Source: Alkaliphilus hydrothermalis (lineage in GTDB: Bacteria; Bacillota; Clostridia; Peptostreptococcales; Natronincolaceae). From it: 64,000 nucleotides of DNA. This document shows positions 42,465 to 51,878 of the stretch, one piece after another. The position numbers and the translations under genes were made by a program. The stretch is taken from contig NZ_JAFBEE010000002.1 of NCBI RefSeq assembly GCF_016908555.1, forward strand, positions 186,001 to 250,000. Direction: 5' to 3'. Positions within the stretch are counted from its first letter, which is position 1, and every line of letters starts with the position of its first letter. The notes beneath the pieces are model-generated. The model worked only from the letters and a program-made list of their open reading frames with translations, had not been told where the DNA came from and did not search any database.

Positions 42465-44378
42465 ATGAATTTAATAACTGTTGAGAATATTAAGAAGACA
42501 TATGGTGACAAAATACTATTTGATGATATAACCTTTGGAATTCAAAGGCATGAGCGTATTGGTTTAATTGGTGTAAATGGTACAGGCAAGTCTACTTTTT
42601 TAAAGATTATCGCAGGTCTTGTAGAGCCAGATGAGGGAAGACGGATAGTCAACAACCAAGCAAGAATTGAGTTTCTATCACAGAATCCAGAATTTGACCA
42701 TGATTCAACAGTAATCCAACAGGTATTCAAAAGCAATGACCCAGTGCTACAATTGGTCTATCAATTTCATCAAACCACAAATGATCTGATGGAAAATAAT
42801 AGTGATGCTGATTTACAAAAACAATTGGCAGACCTATCCCACCAAATGGATCTAAAAGGGGGCTGGGAAATAGAAGCCAATGCCAAAGGCGTACTTACAA
42901 AGCTAGGCGTGACAAATTTCGATACCCCCATAGATAAGCTTTCGGGAGGGCAAAGGAAAAGGGTGGCAATGGCTAGGGCATTGATTCAATCGGTGGACCT
43001 TCTTATTCTGGATGAGCCAACTAACCACATTGATAATGAAACCATCGAGTGGCTGGAGGAATATCTACGGAAGTTTAAAGGAGCATTGCTACTGATTACC
43101 CACGACCGTTACTTCTTAAATCGTGTAGTAAATAGGATTATAGAGCTGGATAACAGTAAGCTGTTTACCTATGAAGGGAATTATGAGTATTTCCTAGAGA
43201 AGAAGGCTGAGCGGGAAGAAGCAGAAGCAACCCAGCAGCGAAAACATTCTATTCTGATGAAGGGGGAATTAGCTTGGCTACGGAAAGGAGCTAAAGCCAG
43301 AACCACAAAGCAAAAATTTAGGGTACAACGGGCGGAAGAATTAAAGGACGTGAAATTTAAGCAGGAAGAGGGGAAACTGGATATTGCCATTGGCTCCCAA
43401 AGATTAGGTAAAAAGGTAATGGAGGTAAACCATATTAGTAAGACCTATGGGGATTTAACTCTTGTAAAGGATTTTGAGTATTCCTTTACACCTGGAGATC
43501 GAATTGGGATTGTTGGACAAAATGGGGCTGGGAAATCTACTTTATTGAATATGTTAGCAGGAAAAGTAACCCCAGATGAAGGGACTATCGAAGTAGGACA
43601 AACGGTAAAACTCTCATATTATGATCAAGAAAATATGGAGATGGATAATAGTCTAAAGGTGATTGACTATATTAAAGAAGTTGCGGAGTACGTCAAGACG
43701 GCAGATGATAGCCGCATCAGTGCTTCTCAAATGTTGGAGAGATTTTTGTTTCCTCCAAGTGTTCAGTGGACACCTGTTGGCCTTTTATCAGGAGGAGAGA
43801 AGCGTCGACTCTATTTATTAAGAAAACTAATGGAGGAGCCAAATGTTCTATTGTTGGATGAGCCTACAAATGACCTTGATATCCATACGCTAACGATTTT
43901 AGAGGATTATCTCGATCACTTCCCTGGGGCTGTGATGATTGTCTCCCATGATAGATACTTCCTAGACAGAACTGTAGAGCATCTTTTTGTCTTTGAGGGG
44001 AATGGTAAAATAATAGATTACTATGGCAACTACTCCGATTATGTTGAATGGAGACAGGAGAATCTTCAAATAACTGAAAAGCAAGAAATTGCTACTGAAA
44101 AGCCAAAGGAAGAGCCCCAAAAGCCAGCTGCTAAAAAACTGACAAAGTTATCCTATAAAGATCAAAGGGAATTTGATGAGATTGATAATGTCATCGCTGA
44201 TTTGGAGGAAAAGCTGGAGGAGGTACAGGGAATCATAGATAAGGGGGGCAGTGACTTCCAGTTTCTACAGGAAAAAATAGAGGAACAGGAAAAGCTACAG
44301 ATAAAGTTAGATAAAACTATGGAGCGTTGGATGGAGTTGCAGGAAATGGTTGAGGAAATCGAAAGAAATAGAGGGTGA
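42465..44378 (+). CDS. ABC-F family ATPase (Uup-like)
   Basis: A 637-residue soluble protein with two ABC domains and no membrane part. It has Walker A GVNGTGKST and GQNGAGKST, signatures LSGGQRKR and LSGGEKRR, and Walker B LLILDEPTN and LLLDEPTN. The inter-domain linker is basic, and the C terminus (about 545-637) is a coiled coil, as in Uup. ABC-F proteins act on the ribosome, in translation rescue or antibiotic protection; the Uup type is a housekeeping form. Confidence 0.92.
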   Translation: MNLITVENIKKTYGDKILFDDITFGIQRHERIGLIGVNGTGKSTFLKIIAGLVEPDEGRRIVNNQARIEFLSQNPEFDHDSTVIQQVFKSNDPVLQLVYQFHQTTNDLMENNSDADLQKQLADLSHQMDLKGGWEIEANAKGVLTKLGVTNFDTPIDKLSGGQRKRVAMARALIQSVDLLILDEPTNHIDNETIEWLEEYLRKFKGALLLITHDRYFLNRVVNRIIELDNSKLFTYEGNYEYFLEKKAEREEAEATQQRKHSILMKGELAWLRKGAKARTTKQKFRVQRAEELKDVKFKQEEGKLDIAIGSQRLGKKVMEVNHISKTYGDLTLVKDFEYSFTPGDRIGIVGQNGAGKSTLLNMLAGKVTPDEGTIEVGQTVKLSYYDQENMEMDNSLKVIDYIKEVAEYVKTADDSRISASQMLERFLFPPSVQWTPVGLLSGGEKRRLYLLRKLMEEPNVLLLDEPTNDLDIHTLTILEDYLDHFPGAVMIVSHDRYFLDRTVEHLFVFEGNGKIIDYYGNYSDYVEWRQENLQITEKQEIATEKPKEEPQKPAAKKLTKLSYKDQREFDEIDNVIADLEEKLEEVQGIIDKGGSDFQFLQEKIEEQEKLQIKLDKTMERWMELQEMVEEIERNRG

Positions 44379-44481
44379 GAATAAATGGAGGGGAATAAAT
44401 TACTCCCATTTAAATGTATTGGAAGGTATATTAAAATAGAATTTATGCATAATGACTATATTTTATGATGGGACTGAGGAT

Positions 44482-45378
44482 ATGGATGTTAAAATGTTTT
44501 ATGTAGTAAATGCGTTTTCAAATAAGCCCTTTCAAGGGAATCCTGCAGGTGTGGTGCTTGACGCCAATAAGTTAGAAGAAAACAAGATGCAAGATATGGC
44601 TAGACAGCTCAACCTTGTGGAGACGGTTTTTGTATATAATCCTACTGTTACTGATAAATATGATTTTGAGTTGAGATATTTTACTCCCCTCAAGGAAGTA
44701 CCCATTGCAGGACATCCTACTATCGCTACCTTTATCGCTTTAGAGGTAGCTGGAAGGATTAATATAAATCAAAAACAAAAATATGTAATTAAGACAAAGG
44801 CAGGCCTGAGGGAAATAAGGATGCATAAAGATAATGGCGAAACGGTTGTCACTATGCAATCGCCAAAACCAATTTTTTATCCTGAGATTAAAGATCGGTA
44901 TGAAGTAGCAGAGGTATTGGGCTTAAGGTTAGAGGATTTAATACCTGATTTGCCAGTGCAGCCAGTAGATACAGGTTTAGGCCACTTGATTGTCCCCGTA
45001 AGATCTATGGATGCATTGATGAAGGTGGAGCGGAACATTAATCCATTAAGGCATTTATGCAGTCGCTTTAACATGAGGGAAGCCCAGGTTTTTACCTTTG
45101 AAACCTACGAGAAGAAGAAGGATATCCATACTAGAAATATATGTCCAAGGGAAGGGATTGAAGATCCTGCTTGTGGGCTGGGTAATGCAGCCTTAGGGGC
45201 TTATTTATTAAAAAACAAATACCCTAAGAAAAAGGAAATTTTATTGAAATCGGAGCAGGGAAAAATCATAAATATGCCCTGTGTCATAAGCATCCATGCC
45301 AGTAAAGTTGAGGATGACATGCAAATTTTAGTAGGTGGCAAAGGTAGGGTTATGATTAAAGGTGAATTCTATATATAG
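44482..45378 (+). CDS. PhzF family isomerase/epimerase
   Basis: About 298 residues of the PhzF fold: YVVNAFSNKPFQGNPAGVV at the N terminus with the catalytic Glu in NLVETVFV, GHPTIAT and the C-terminal EDPACGLGNAALGAYL block. The family includes phenazine isomerases and many proteins of unknown substrate. Several ATG codons in frame are possible (44452, 44482, 44494); 44482 gives the usual N-terminal length. Confidence 0.88.
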   Translation: MDVKMFYVVNAFSNKPFQGNPAGVVLDANKLEENKMQDMARQLNLVETVFVYNPTVTDKYDFELRYFTPLKEVPIAGHPTIATFIALEVAGRININQKQKYVIKTKAGLREIRMHKDNGETVVTMQSPKPIFYPEIKDRYEVAEVLGLRLEDLIPDLPVQPVDTGLGHLIVPVRSMDALMKVERNINPLRHLCSRFNMREAQVFTFETYEKKKDIHTRNICPREGIEDPACGLGNAALGAYLLKNKYPKKKEILLKSEQGKIINMPCVISIHASKVEDDMQILVGGKGRVMIKGEFYI

Positions 45379-45434
45379 AGATTAATACTAGATATCTTTT
45401 AAGCCTATTGAAAGTCCAGCTTCTTTGTCACTTC

Positions 45435-45485
45435 AAAAAGCCAGAGGCCTAACGTATTTTGTATACGCTACGGCTACTGGCTTTT
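45435..45485 (+). terminator. Long imperfect hairpin terminator (family member A)
   Basis: AAAAGCCAG pairs with CTGGCTTTT at the base, and ACGTAT with ATACG near the tip. The same base and tip elements recur in the hairpins at 52245 and 59320. The region 45486-45743 is AT-rich with no recognised gene. Confidence 0.8.
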
Positions 45486-45743
45486 CTTGTTGCATTTTAT
45501 TTAGCTATAAATTAAATACATACAAAATATAGGTAATTTTTCTTTTTCTTTGTTTTGTATTTTTATTATTTTTCTTGTGAAATTATACTAATGGGATAAA
45601 TGATGATTTTTTATAAGATATGGTTCTCTTAGTTTAAAATGATAAATATAAGTAATCAAGATTTTATTTTGTATGCCAACTCTATCAACGATTCCCTGGG
45701 CTTAATAACGTAAAAATTAAGCTATCAAAATTTAATAAATTGT

Positions 45744-45771
45744 TTGATAATTTTTAAATTTCTGATATAAT
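45744..45771 (+). promoter_or_regulatory. Promoter of the dicarboxylate symporter gene
   Basis: TTGATA at 45744-45749 and TATAAT at 45766-45771 with a 16-base spacer and an extended TGA before the -10. It lies about 70 bases before the start codon. Confidence 0.6.
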
Positions 45772-45839
45772 TAAATAACAAATGTCTTAAGAAGTGAGAC
45801 ATTATGCAAAATAAAATGAAAAACTAAAGGGGGAGTAGT

Positions 45840-47111
45840 ATGAAAAAGAAGTTAGGCTTGACAAGTAAAATTTTTATCGGACTAATTTTGGGGTTGCTGA
45901 CGGGTATTGTATTAAATAATGTGGGACCATCTTATGTACGGGATACCATTTTAGTAGGTGGAATTTTCGAACTATTAGGACAATTGTTCCTTAGAGGAAT
46001 CAATATGTTAGTGGTTCCTTTAGTGTTTATTTCATTAGTCAACGGAGCGGCCTCCATGTCGGACATTAGAAAACTAGGAAGAGTGGGGACAAAAACCCTT
46101 TTATTTTATTTGGTGACTACAGCTGTAGCAATAACTTTTGCTATTGGAGTAGCTTATGTAATTAACCCTGGTGTTGGATTGGATATGTCTAAACTAGTGA
46201 AAAGTGAACCAACTATACAGGCTGCAAAGCCATTGGTACAGGTAATTTATGAAATGATACCTAAAAATCCATTTGCTGCTATGGTGGAGGGTTCTATGCT
46301 TCAAATCATTGTGTTTGCTCTTTTACTAGGAGCTAGCTTAACAGCCTTAGGGGAAAAGGCTCAAAAGGTTACTGAAATTTTTAATCAACTGAATGAAGTT
46401 ATTATGAAGATCGTAGACTTTGTTATGTTATTAGCACCTTATGGGGTATTTGCTCTAATTGCTAGAACCTTTGCATCTTTAGGATTTGATGCAATGGAAC
46501 CATTAGCAAAATATATGTTGGCAGTATTACTTGCTTTGTTCCTACACACAACAGTAACTTATTCTGGTTTGTTAGTGATATTTGCAAGGTTAAATCCTAT
46601 TAGGTTCTTTAAGAAGTTTGCACCAGCTATGGGGGTAGCCTTCTCCACATCAAGTTCTAATGCAACAATACCAGTTACATTAGAAACTGTAGAAGAAAAG
46701 ATCGGTGCTTCTAAGAATATTGCCTCTTTTACAATTCCGTTGGGGGCCACCATCAATATGGATGGTACTTCAATTATGCAAGGGGTTGCTACAGTATTTA
46801 TTTCTCAACTTTATGGTCTACCACTATCAATGAGTGCAATATTAACTGTTATTTTAACTGCTACACTGGCTTCCATCGGTACTGCAGGAGTGCCAGGGGT
46901 TGGGTTAATCATGTTATCAATGGTTCTTACAGCTGTAGGGCTTCCAGTGGAAGGTATTGCTTTAATCATTGGTATTGATAGAATTCTTGATATGACAAGA
47001 ACTGCTGTTAATATCACTGGTGATGCCATCTGTACGACAATCGTATCAAAATTAGAAGGGGAGTTTGATGAAAACATCTTTAACTCCGATGAAGAAGAAG
47101 CCACTGCTTAG
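45840..47111 (+). CDS. Dicarboxylate/amino acid:cation symporter (DAACS, GltP-like)
   Basis: A 423-residue membrane protein. The re-entrant loop with the Ser-rich motif FSTSSSNATIPVT (about 268-280) and the substrate/Na site INMDGTSIMQG (about 305-315) identify the DAACS family. It should take up glutamate, aspartate or C4-dicarboxylates with sodium or protons. The C-terminal tail is acidic. It is a single-gene unit with its own promoter and terminator. Confidence 0.93.
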   Translation: MKKKLGLTSKIFIGLILGLLTGIVLNNVGPSYVRDTILVGGIFELLGQLFLRGINMLVVPLVFISLVNGAASMSDIRKLGRVGTKTLLFYLVTTAVAITFAIGVAYVINPGVGLDMSKLVKSEPTIQAAKPLVQVIYEMIPKNPFAAMVEGSMLQIIVFALLLGASLTALGEKAQKVTEIFNQLNEVIMKIVDFVMLLAPYGVFALIARTFASLGFDAMEPLAKYMLAVLLALFLHTTVTYSGLLVIFARLNPIRFFKKFAPAMGVAFSTSSSNATIPVTLETVEEKIGASKNIASFTIPLGATINMDGTSIMQGVATVFISQLYGLPLSMSAILTVILTATLASIGTAGVPGVGLIMLSMVLTAVGLPVEGIALIIGIDRILDMTRTAVNITGDAICTTIVSKLEGEFDENIFNSDEEEATA

Positions 47112-47147
47112 TAGTAAATGGTAAATGAAAATTTAATGGGATAATCG

Positions 47148-47176
47148 AACAGAGGTGCTTGGGTGCCTCTGTTTTT
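47148..47176 (+). terminator. Terminator of the symporter gene
   Basis: AACAGAGG pairs with CCTCTGTT around TGCTTGGGTG, followed by TTTTT. Confidence 0.85.
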
Positions 47177-47339
47177 ATCGGTTTTAGAGTTTTTAATCGT
47201 AAAAATCCTAAGGTATTTTCTACGTAAGATTAGTTGGGTTGTTGTACTAAGCCCTCAGAAATGATAAAATTGTATTAGCGGACAAATGAGGTGTAAAGAT
47301 TTAGATAGCGTATGTTCTGGGGATTGGAGGATATGGAGA

Positions 47340-47888
47340 ATGGAAAAGGTCTTGGAGCAAATACTTGTAGAATTAAAAGGGCTTAAGGATGGCCAAGCTA
47401 GAATGGAAACAGAAATAAGTGGTATTAAGACAAATATAGCCTATATGAAGGAAGACATTAATGGACTAAAGGTAGAAGTAGCAGGCATGAAGGAAGACAT
47501 TAATGGACTAAAGGCAGAAGTAGCAGGCATGAAGGAAGACATTAATGGACTAAAGGCAGAAGTAGCCGGTATGAAGGAAGACATTAATGGGCTAAAGGTA
47601 GAAGTAGCCTATATGAAGGAAGACATTGATGAACTAAAGGTAGAAGTAGCAGGTATGAAGGAAGACATTAATAATATTAAATTAGAAATTACAGAAATTA
47701 AAGCAGAAATTACAGAAATTAAAGCAGACACTAAAGCAACTAGGCAGCAAACAGCAGAGCTAATTGAATTCAGAACAGAGACAACTCAAAATATTTCTGA
47801 AATTAAAGACACCCTCAAGTTCTTACTACACAAAGAAATTGAAACTGAAAAAGAAATTTTTGCCCTGAAGCAAATTAAAAGCAAATAG
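47340..47888 (+). CDS. Tandem-repeat coiled-coil protein
   Basis: A 182-residue, entirely helical protein of low complexity. Five 14-residue units of the type MKEDINGLKVEVAG follow each other, then two ITEIKAE units, and the end has QQTAELIEFRTETTQNISE. The heptad-like spacing predicts a long coiled coil. No signal peptide or membrane segment is seen. ATG 47340 lies 9 bases after GGAGG and is preferred to ATG 47286. Function unknown; similar proteins are common in Clostridia. Confidence 0.8.
   Translation: MEKVLEQILVELKGLKDGQARMETEISGIKTNIAYMKEDINGLKVEVAGMKEDINGLKAEVAGMKEDINGLKAEVAGMKEDINGLKVEVAYMKEDIDELKVEVAGMKEDINNIKLEITEIKAEITEIKADTKATRQQTAELIEFRTETTQNISEIKDTLKFLLHKEIETEKEIFALKQIKSK
47445..47654 (+). 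repeat. Five 42-bp tandem repeats inside the coiled-coil gene
   Basis: The unit starts ATGAAGGAAGACATTAATGG and is repeated five times in phase with the reading frame; a sixth, diverged unit starts at 47655. Units differ by only a few bases, so copy number may vary between strains. Confidence 0.9.
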
Positions 47889-47981
47889 TGGCAATACACA
47901 GCAACTTTAGAATTGGTATTATTTCAATCTATTCTTCGCCTAACAAAAGGAGCAGAGAATCATCCTATTAATAAGGATGTC

Positions 47982-48013
47982 ATAACAGTCAACTAGAAAT
48001 GGCTGTTATTTTA
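47982..48013 (+). terminator. Terminator of the coiled-coil gene
   Basis: ATAACAG pairs with CTGTTAT and is followed by a T-rich tail. Confidence 0.65.
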
Positions 48014-48120
48014 TTATATTAATGAGGAAAATTATGGTGTTTTTAGTTAGAGATTTGTAGGGCTTTTTATAAGAAACCTGTATTTTAATAATAAAGTTGT
48101 TTTGACGGAGGCGTATATTG

Positions 48121-48645
48121 ATGAAAGAAAGATGTATTATGATTTTTCCACAGTTTGAAAATATGAATATTATTGATGATATAAGAGAAAAGTATGATCC
48201 ATTAGCAAACAATGTTAGACCCCATATCACACTAGTATTTCCATTTCGTAGCGATATTGAATCCTGTGACCTTAGAGACCATTTAGAGAAGGTGTTGTCA
48301 TCCGTACATACATTTAACTTAAGACTAAAGGACTTTACGGAAGTGAGATCCTTTGGAAATTATATTTTCCTTAACATTGAAGAGGGGAAGGAAGAGATAG
48401 TCAATCTCCATAAAATGTTATATACAGGCATTTTGGAATCCCATATGCCTATGTGGTTAAAGCCAAATAGTTATCTTCCCCATATGACAGTTGGGAAAAT
48501 AGAAGGGGAAGATGAATACCAGATTGCTGCGGAAGAAACAAAAGCAATCAAGGATGTATTCTCCACCATTGTTAGAAAAGTAAGTGTGGAGATTATTGAT
48601 GAGAATCAAGATTCTATTATTGAAATGGAAATTGATTTAAAGTAG
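48121..48645 (+). CDS. 2'-5' RNA ligase / 2H phosphoesterase family protein
   Basis: A 174-residue protein with the two catalytic HxT motifs of the 2H superfamily: PHITLVFPF near 38-46 and PHMTVGKI near 120-127. Such proteins hydrolyse or form 2'-5' or cyclic phosphodiester bonds in RNA or nucleotides (YjcG/LigT type). ATG 48121 and TTG 48118 are both possible behind GGAGG. The physiological substrate is unknown. Confidence 0.85.
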   Translation: MKERCIMIFPQFENMNIIDDIREKYDPLANNVRPHITLVFPFRSDIESCDLRDHLEKVLSSVHTFNLRLKDFTEVRSFGNYIFLNIEEGKEEIVNLHKMLYTGILESHMPMWLKPNSYLPHMTVGKIEGEDEYQIAAEETKAIKDVFSTIVRKVSVEIIDENQDSIIEMEIDLK

Positions 48646-48690
48646 GCTGCACTATAGATAGGAACCCATTAGAAAGAGAGGCGTCATTGT

Positions 48691-48963
48691 ATGAAAAAAA
48701 ATATTTTTCCATGGGGTTTAAAAAAGCACATAGGATTATCTTTAATTCTAACCTTTACTTTTGACATTTTAAGTCGACTGGTTAATTTTACTACCGCTTC
48801 TAGTGTAGGGATTATTGGTGGCGCAGATGGACCGACAGTGATTTTTATAGGCTCAAAAGACTTAGGTTTGCATCTATACAGGCTTGTCTCTATTTTAGCA
48901 TTAGTGATCTTGCTATTGCTATATAAGCCGACTAAGTCATTAATCAATAAATATTTCAAATAA
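48691..48963 (+). CDS. Small membrane protein with an OadB-type GIIGGADGPT motif
   Basis: A 90-residue protein with hydrophobic segments near 13-30 and 66-82. Between them is VGIIGGADGPTVIF, the conserved motif of the beta subunits of sodium-pumping decarboxylases (OadB, GcdB, MmdB), which are about 400 residues long with many more helices. It is therefore far too short for a working subunit. It may be a regulator or assembly partner, or a separate family that shares this motif. The start lies behind GAGAGG and the frame is intact at both ends. Confidence 0.7.
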   Translation: MKKNIFPWGLKKHIGLSLILTFTFDILSRLVNFTTASSVGIIGGADGPTVIFIGSKDLGLHLYRLVSILALVILLLLYKPTKSLINKYFK

Positions 48964-49204
48964 AAGTAAATATGGTTACAATATTTATATACCAGAGAGA
49001 TCGAGCTTCAATAAAACTGATACAGGAAAAAGCTTTATTACAATGGACTTATGTAATATAACAGATTGATTCTTAGCCTCCCTCATTTTACTATATTAAG
49101 CTTTGAAAATATCGGTTAAACTAAATCAGGCATATAATAAATCGAGAGACATCGAGTCTTTACTTAAAGATTTTAAGTCATCTTATTTAGAGGGAGGTAT
49201 GTTG

Positions 49205-49870
49205 ATGGATTATAGCCATGATTTTTATGTTAATAAAGCTTTAACCCTCGAAAAGCAATTTTCTCAAAATAAATACTTTGGTACCCGTGAAGCAGGATTG
49301 TTTCAATATATAGAAGGAAATATTCCGGTAATATTATCAGCACCCCATACGGTGAGACAGATTCGCAATGGTACACATAAAAAAGCAGATATCTTCACGG
49401 GAAGTTTGGGGATAATCCTACAGGAACTGACCAACTGCCATTTAATTTATAGAACCTACACTGGAAAAGGGGATGCCAATAGAGATATAGAGTGCCCCTA
49501 CAAGGCTCAACTGATGAAAAAAATAACTGACAATAATATATTATATTTAATAGACCTACATGGTATGGGGGAAAACCGAGAATTTGATATAGATATAGGG
49601 ACTTTGAGGGGAAAGTCAATTGAGACAAGTCTAGAAAAAATTATTTTAAATAGCTTTTTTAGCTTTAATATTAAGGATGTGAGATTTGATTATTTATTTG
49701 ACGCGGATAAAGAAGGTACAGTTACCAACACTATATGGAATAACTTATCTATCAATTCCTTTCAAATCGAGATCAATGCCATTTATCGAAACCTTAAAGT
49801 TAAAAAGAATCATCCGAATTTTCTCAGACTTATTCGTAGCATAGAACAGTTGATTTTAAGTCTAGGTTAA
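49205..49870 (+). CDS. N-formylglutamate amidohydrolase-like protein
   Basis: A 221-residue protein resembling the N-formylglutamate amidohydrolase family: APHTVRQIRNG (metal His), ANRDIECPYK and LIDLHGM. Zn-dependent hydrolysis of an N-formyl or N-acyl amino acid is the likely activity, substrate unknown. ATG 49205 lies 7 bases after GGGAGG; the frame is open further upstream to TTG 49103, but no ribosome site is present there. Confidence 0.75.
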   Translation: MDYSHDFYVNKALTLEKQFSQNKYFGTREAGLFQYIEGNIPVILSAPHTVRQIRNGTHKKADIFTGSLGIILQELTNCHLIYRTYTGKGDANRDIECPYKAQLMKKITDNNILYLIDLHGMGENREFDIDIGTLRGKSIETSLEKIILNSFFSFNIKDVRFDYLFDADKEGTVTNTIWNNLSINSFQIEINAIYRNLKVKKNHPNFLRLIRSIEQLILSLG

Positions 49871-49937
49871 ATTGATAGAAATAGGAGAAACTAATTAAGT
49901 AACTACAAGTAAACCAAAGAAGGTAGGGAGGGAGTCT

Positions 49938-50318
49938 ATGAAGGTTGAAGGATATTTTAGAACCCTAAAAGAAGCTAACGATTCGATTAAAGCCTTGAAG
50001 GAATTAGGGCTGAACGATGCCTATTTAGATTTAAAGGATGACTACCTAGATCATCAAAATGCAATTACAAATGCTGTAGGAACTGAGAAGGGAACTAGTT
50101 TAGCAGAGTTAGTAATGGATTCTGGGAATGGTACCTATGATCCTAGCAAGCAATCTATTGCTGCAGCTAATCCTATGGTCAGTGGTATGGCCGGCTTTGA
50201 AGAAATTACCGATTACAATTTTAAGATTGTTGCAGAGGTTGAGGTAGCAAACAAACATGCAGCAGCCAATATTATCAGAAAAATGGGGGGAGAAACAGAG
50301 GACCCCACTGTCCATTAG
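49938..50318 (+). CDS. Hypothetical protein
   Basis: A 126-residue soluble protein behind GGGAGGGAG. It begins MKVEGYFRTLKEANDSIKAL and ends with a second helix-strand unit (FKIVAEVEVANKHAAANIIRKMGG), so the outer parts look like two halves of a ferredoxin-like or YflT/GsiB-type stress protein fold. The middle is polar and disordered. I do not recognise a family with certainty. Confidence 0.7.
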   Translation: MKVEGYFRTLKEANDSIKALKELGLNDAYLDLKDDYLDHQNAITNAVGTEKGTSLAELVMDSGNGTYDPSKQSIAAANPMVSGMAGFEEITDYNFKIVAEVEVANKHAAANIIRKMGGETEDPTVH

Positions 50319-50508
50319 TCTACAGGAGATGTATAATCTAAAGTAAGTTTTAGAGAAATTTTTATGGATGGATGGTAAAGGGGGACGATACAGGGGTTAT
50401 ACCAGAAGTAGTTCCTGTAAAGACTAAAAATGATTTGAATTATGGATTTATTATATACAAATACCTTTTATTAGAAATAGTAGAGGGTATTTTTTATGTT
50501 AATTTACA

Positions 50509-50520
50509 GAACGTATGTTC
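50509..50520 (+). promoter_or_regulatory. LexA/DinR SOS box 1
   Basis: GAACGTATGTTC fits the Gram-positive SOS box GAAC-N4-GTTC perfectly and overlaps the -35 region of the polymerase promoter. Confidence 0.88.
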
Positions 50521-50537
50521 TAATTTTAGAAGATTAG

Positions 50538-50546
50538 TGATATAAT
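50538..50546 (+). promoter_or_regulatory. Extended -10 promoter of the Y-family polymerase gene
   Basis: TGATATAAT with the SOS boxes on either side. The -35 position (about 50518) lies in the first box and has only a weak hexamer. Confidence 0.65.
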
Positions 50547-50552
50547 AATACA

Positions 50553-50564
50553 GAACATACGTTC
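50553..50564 (+). promoter_or_regulatory. LexA/DinR SOS box 2
   Basis: GAACATACGTTC within CAGAACATACGTTCTG, a near-perfect 16-base palindrome over the transcription start. Centre distance to box 1 is 44 bases. Confidence 0.9.
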
Positions 50565-50600
50565 TGGTAATATTCTAAAAAAGTTTGAGGTGGAGAAGAT

Positions 50601-51866
50601 ATGACTTTAAATAAAAATAACAGAATCATTATGCACATTGATGTCAACTCTGCTTATTTATCTTGGCAGGCGGTTTATGAGCTGCAACAGGGAAGTAATC
50701 GGGATTTAAGAAACATCCCTGCTGTCATTGGGGGATCAATAGCCGATAGAAGGGGAATCGTTTTAGCCAAAAGTATCCCTGCTAAACCCTATGGGATTAA
50801 AACGGGAGAGGTCTTATGGGAAGCTAGGCAAAAATGCCCTCAACTGGTGGTGATTCCTCCAAATTACCAACTATACATGAAGTGTAGTAAAGCCCTTGGG
50901 GAATTATTAAAGGAGCATTTCCCCAGTATTCAAAGATTTTCAATAGATGAATTTTTCCTAGACTATACAGGAATGGAGGCACATTATGGAGAGGCTGTGG
51001 AGACAGCCAATAAAATCAAGAATCGAGTTAAAGAAGAGTTGGGCTTCACCGTAAATATTGGTATCGGCAATAATAAATTGACGGCGAAAATGGCTGGAGA
51101 ACTGAAAAAGCCTGATTTAGTCCATACCCTTTGGCAGCATGAAATCAAGGATAAAATGTGGCCTTTGTCAGTGGGGGAGCTTTTTATGGTGGGACGAAAA
51201 ACCAAGAAAAAATTGAAGGAACTCAACATTCATACAATAGGGGACTTAGCGACGACAGATATTAAGCTATTGCAGGGAAAATTAAAATCCTTTGGTCGCT
51301 TGATATGGGCCTATGCCAATGGGATAGAAGATACACCAGTATATGGTGAAAATCATGTTCCTATGAAGGGGATGGGAAATAGTAGTACGATTAAATTTGA
51401 TGTGGAGGATCGAACCACGGCATATAAAATTCTCCTTTCTTTGACGGAATCAGTGGCTTTAAGGTTGAGGGATGCCAATTGCTGCTGTAGCTTAGTTTCT
51501 GTATCTGTTAGAAATACTGATCTTCTATCCTATTCCCATCAGAGGCAACTTTTTTCTGCCACAAATATTACCAACGAAATCTACAAAACAGTGAAGGAGT
51601 TATTTGATGAATGTTGGAAAGGGGAGAAGATTCGCCATCTAGGCGTAAGGATTGGAGAACTATCCAGTGATCAAGTAACCCAACTCTCCTTATTTGATGG
51701 AAAGAATCAAGAGAAGAATAGAGCTCTAGATCAGGTGATTGATGGGCTACGGGATAAATATGGAAAACCCTCTGTCATCAGGGGAATCTTTGCTGATGGT
51801 GAAATTGTACCACTTTTGGGGGGAGTAGGAGAAGAAGAGTATCCCATGATGAGCAGTATACTTTAA
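50601..51866 (+). CDS. Y-family DNA polymerase (DinB/UmuC type)
   Basis: A 421-residue translesion polymerase. The N-terminal catalytic pattern MHIDVNSAYLSW (11-22) and the DE pair in SIDEFFLDY (about 114-122) are intact, followed by the helix-hairpin-helix thumb and the little-finger domain (QRQLFSATN region). A likely beta-clamp motif QLSLF occurs near 362. It is controlled by two SOS boxes and is followed after 12 bases by a small gene that probably belongs to it. The enzyme copies damaged DNA during the SOS response. Confidence 0.93.
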   Translation: MTLNKNNRIIMHIDVNSAYLSWQAVYELQQGSNRDLRNIPAVIGGSIADRRGIVLAKSIPAKPYGIKTGEVLWEARQKCPQLVVIPPNYQLYMKCSKALGELLKEHFPSIQRFSIDEFFLDYTGMEAHYGEAVETANKIKNRVKEELGFTVNIGIGNNKLTAKMAGELKKPDLVHTLWQHEIKDKMWPLSVGELFMVGRKTKKKLKELNIHTIGDLATTDIKLLQGKLKSFGRLIWAYANGIEDTPVYGENHVPMKGMGNSSTIKFDVEDRTTAYKILLSLTESVALRLRDANCCCSLVSVSVRNTDLLSYSHQRQLFSATNITNEIYKTVKELFDECWKGEKIRHLGVRIGELSSDQVTQLSLFDGKNQEKNRALDQVIDGLRDKYGKPSVIRGIFADGEIVPLLGGVGEEEYPMMSSIL

Positions 51867-51878
51867 GGAGGAAAGACA

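Noticed and set aside
47286..47339. Longer N terminus of the coiled-coil protein from ATG 47286
   Set aside because: No ribosome site precedes it, while GGAGG lies 9 bases before ATG 47340; the extra residues look like translated leader.
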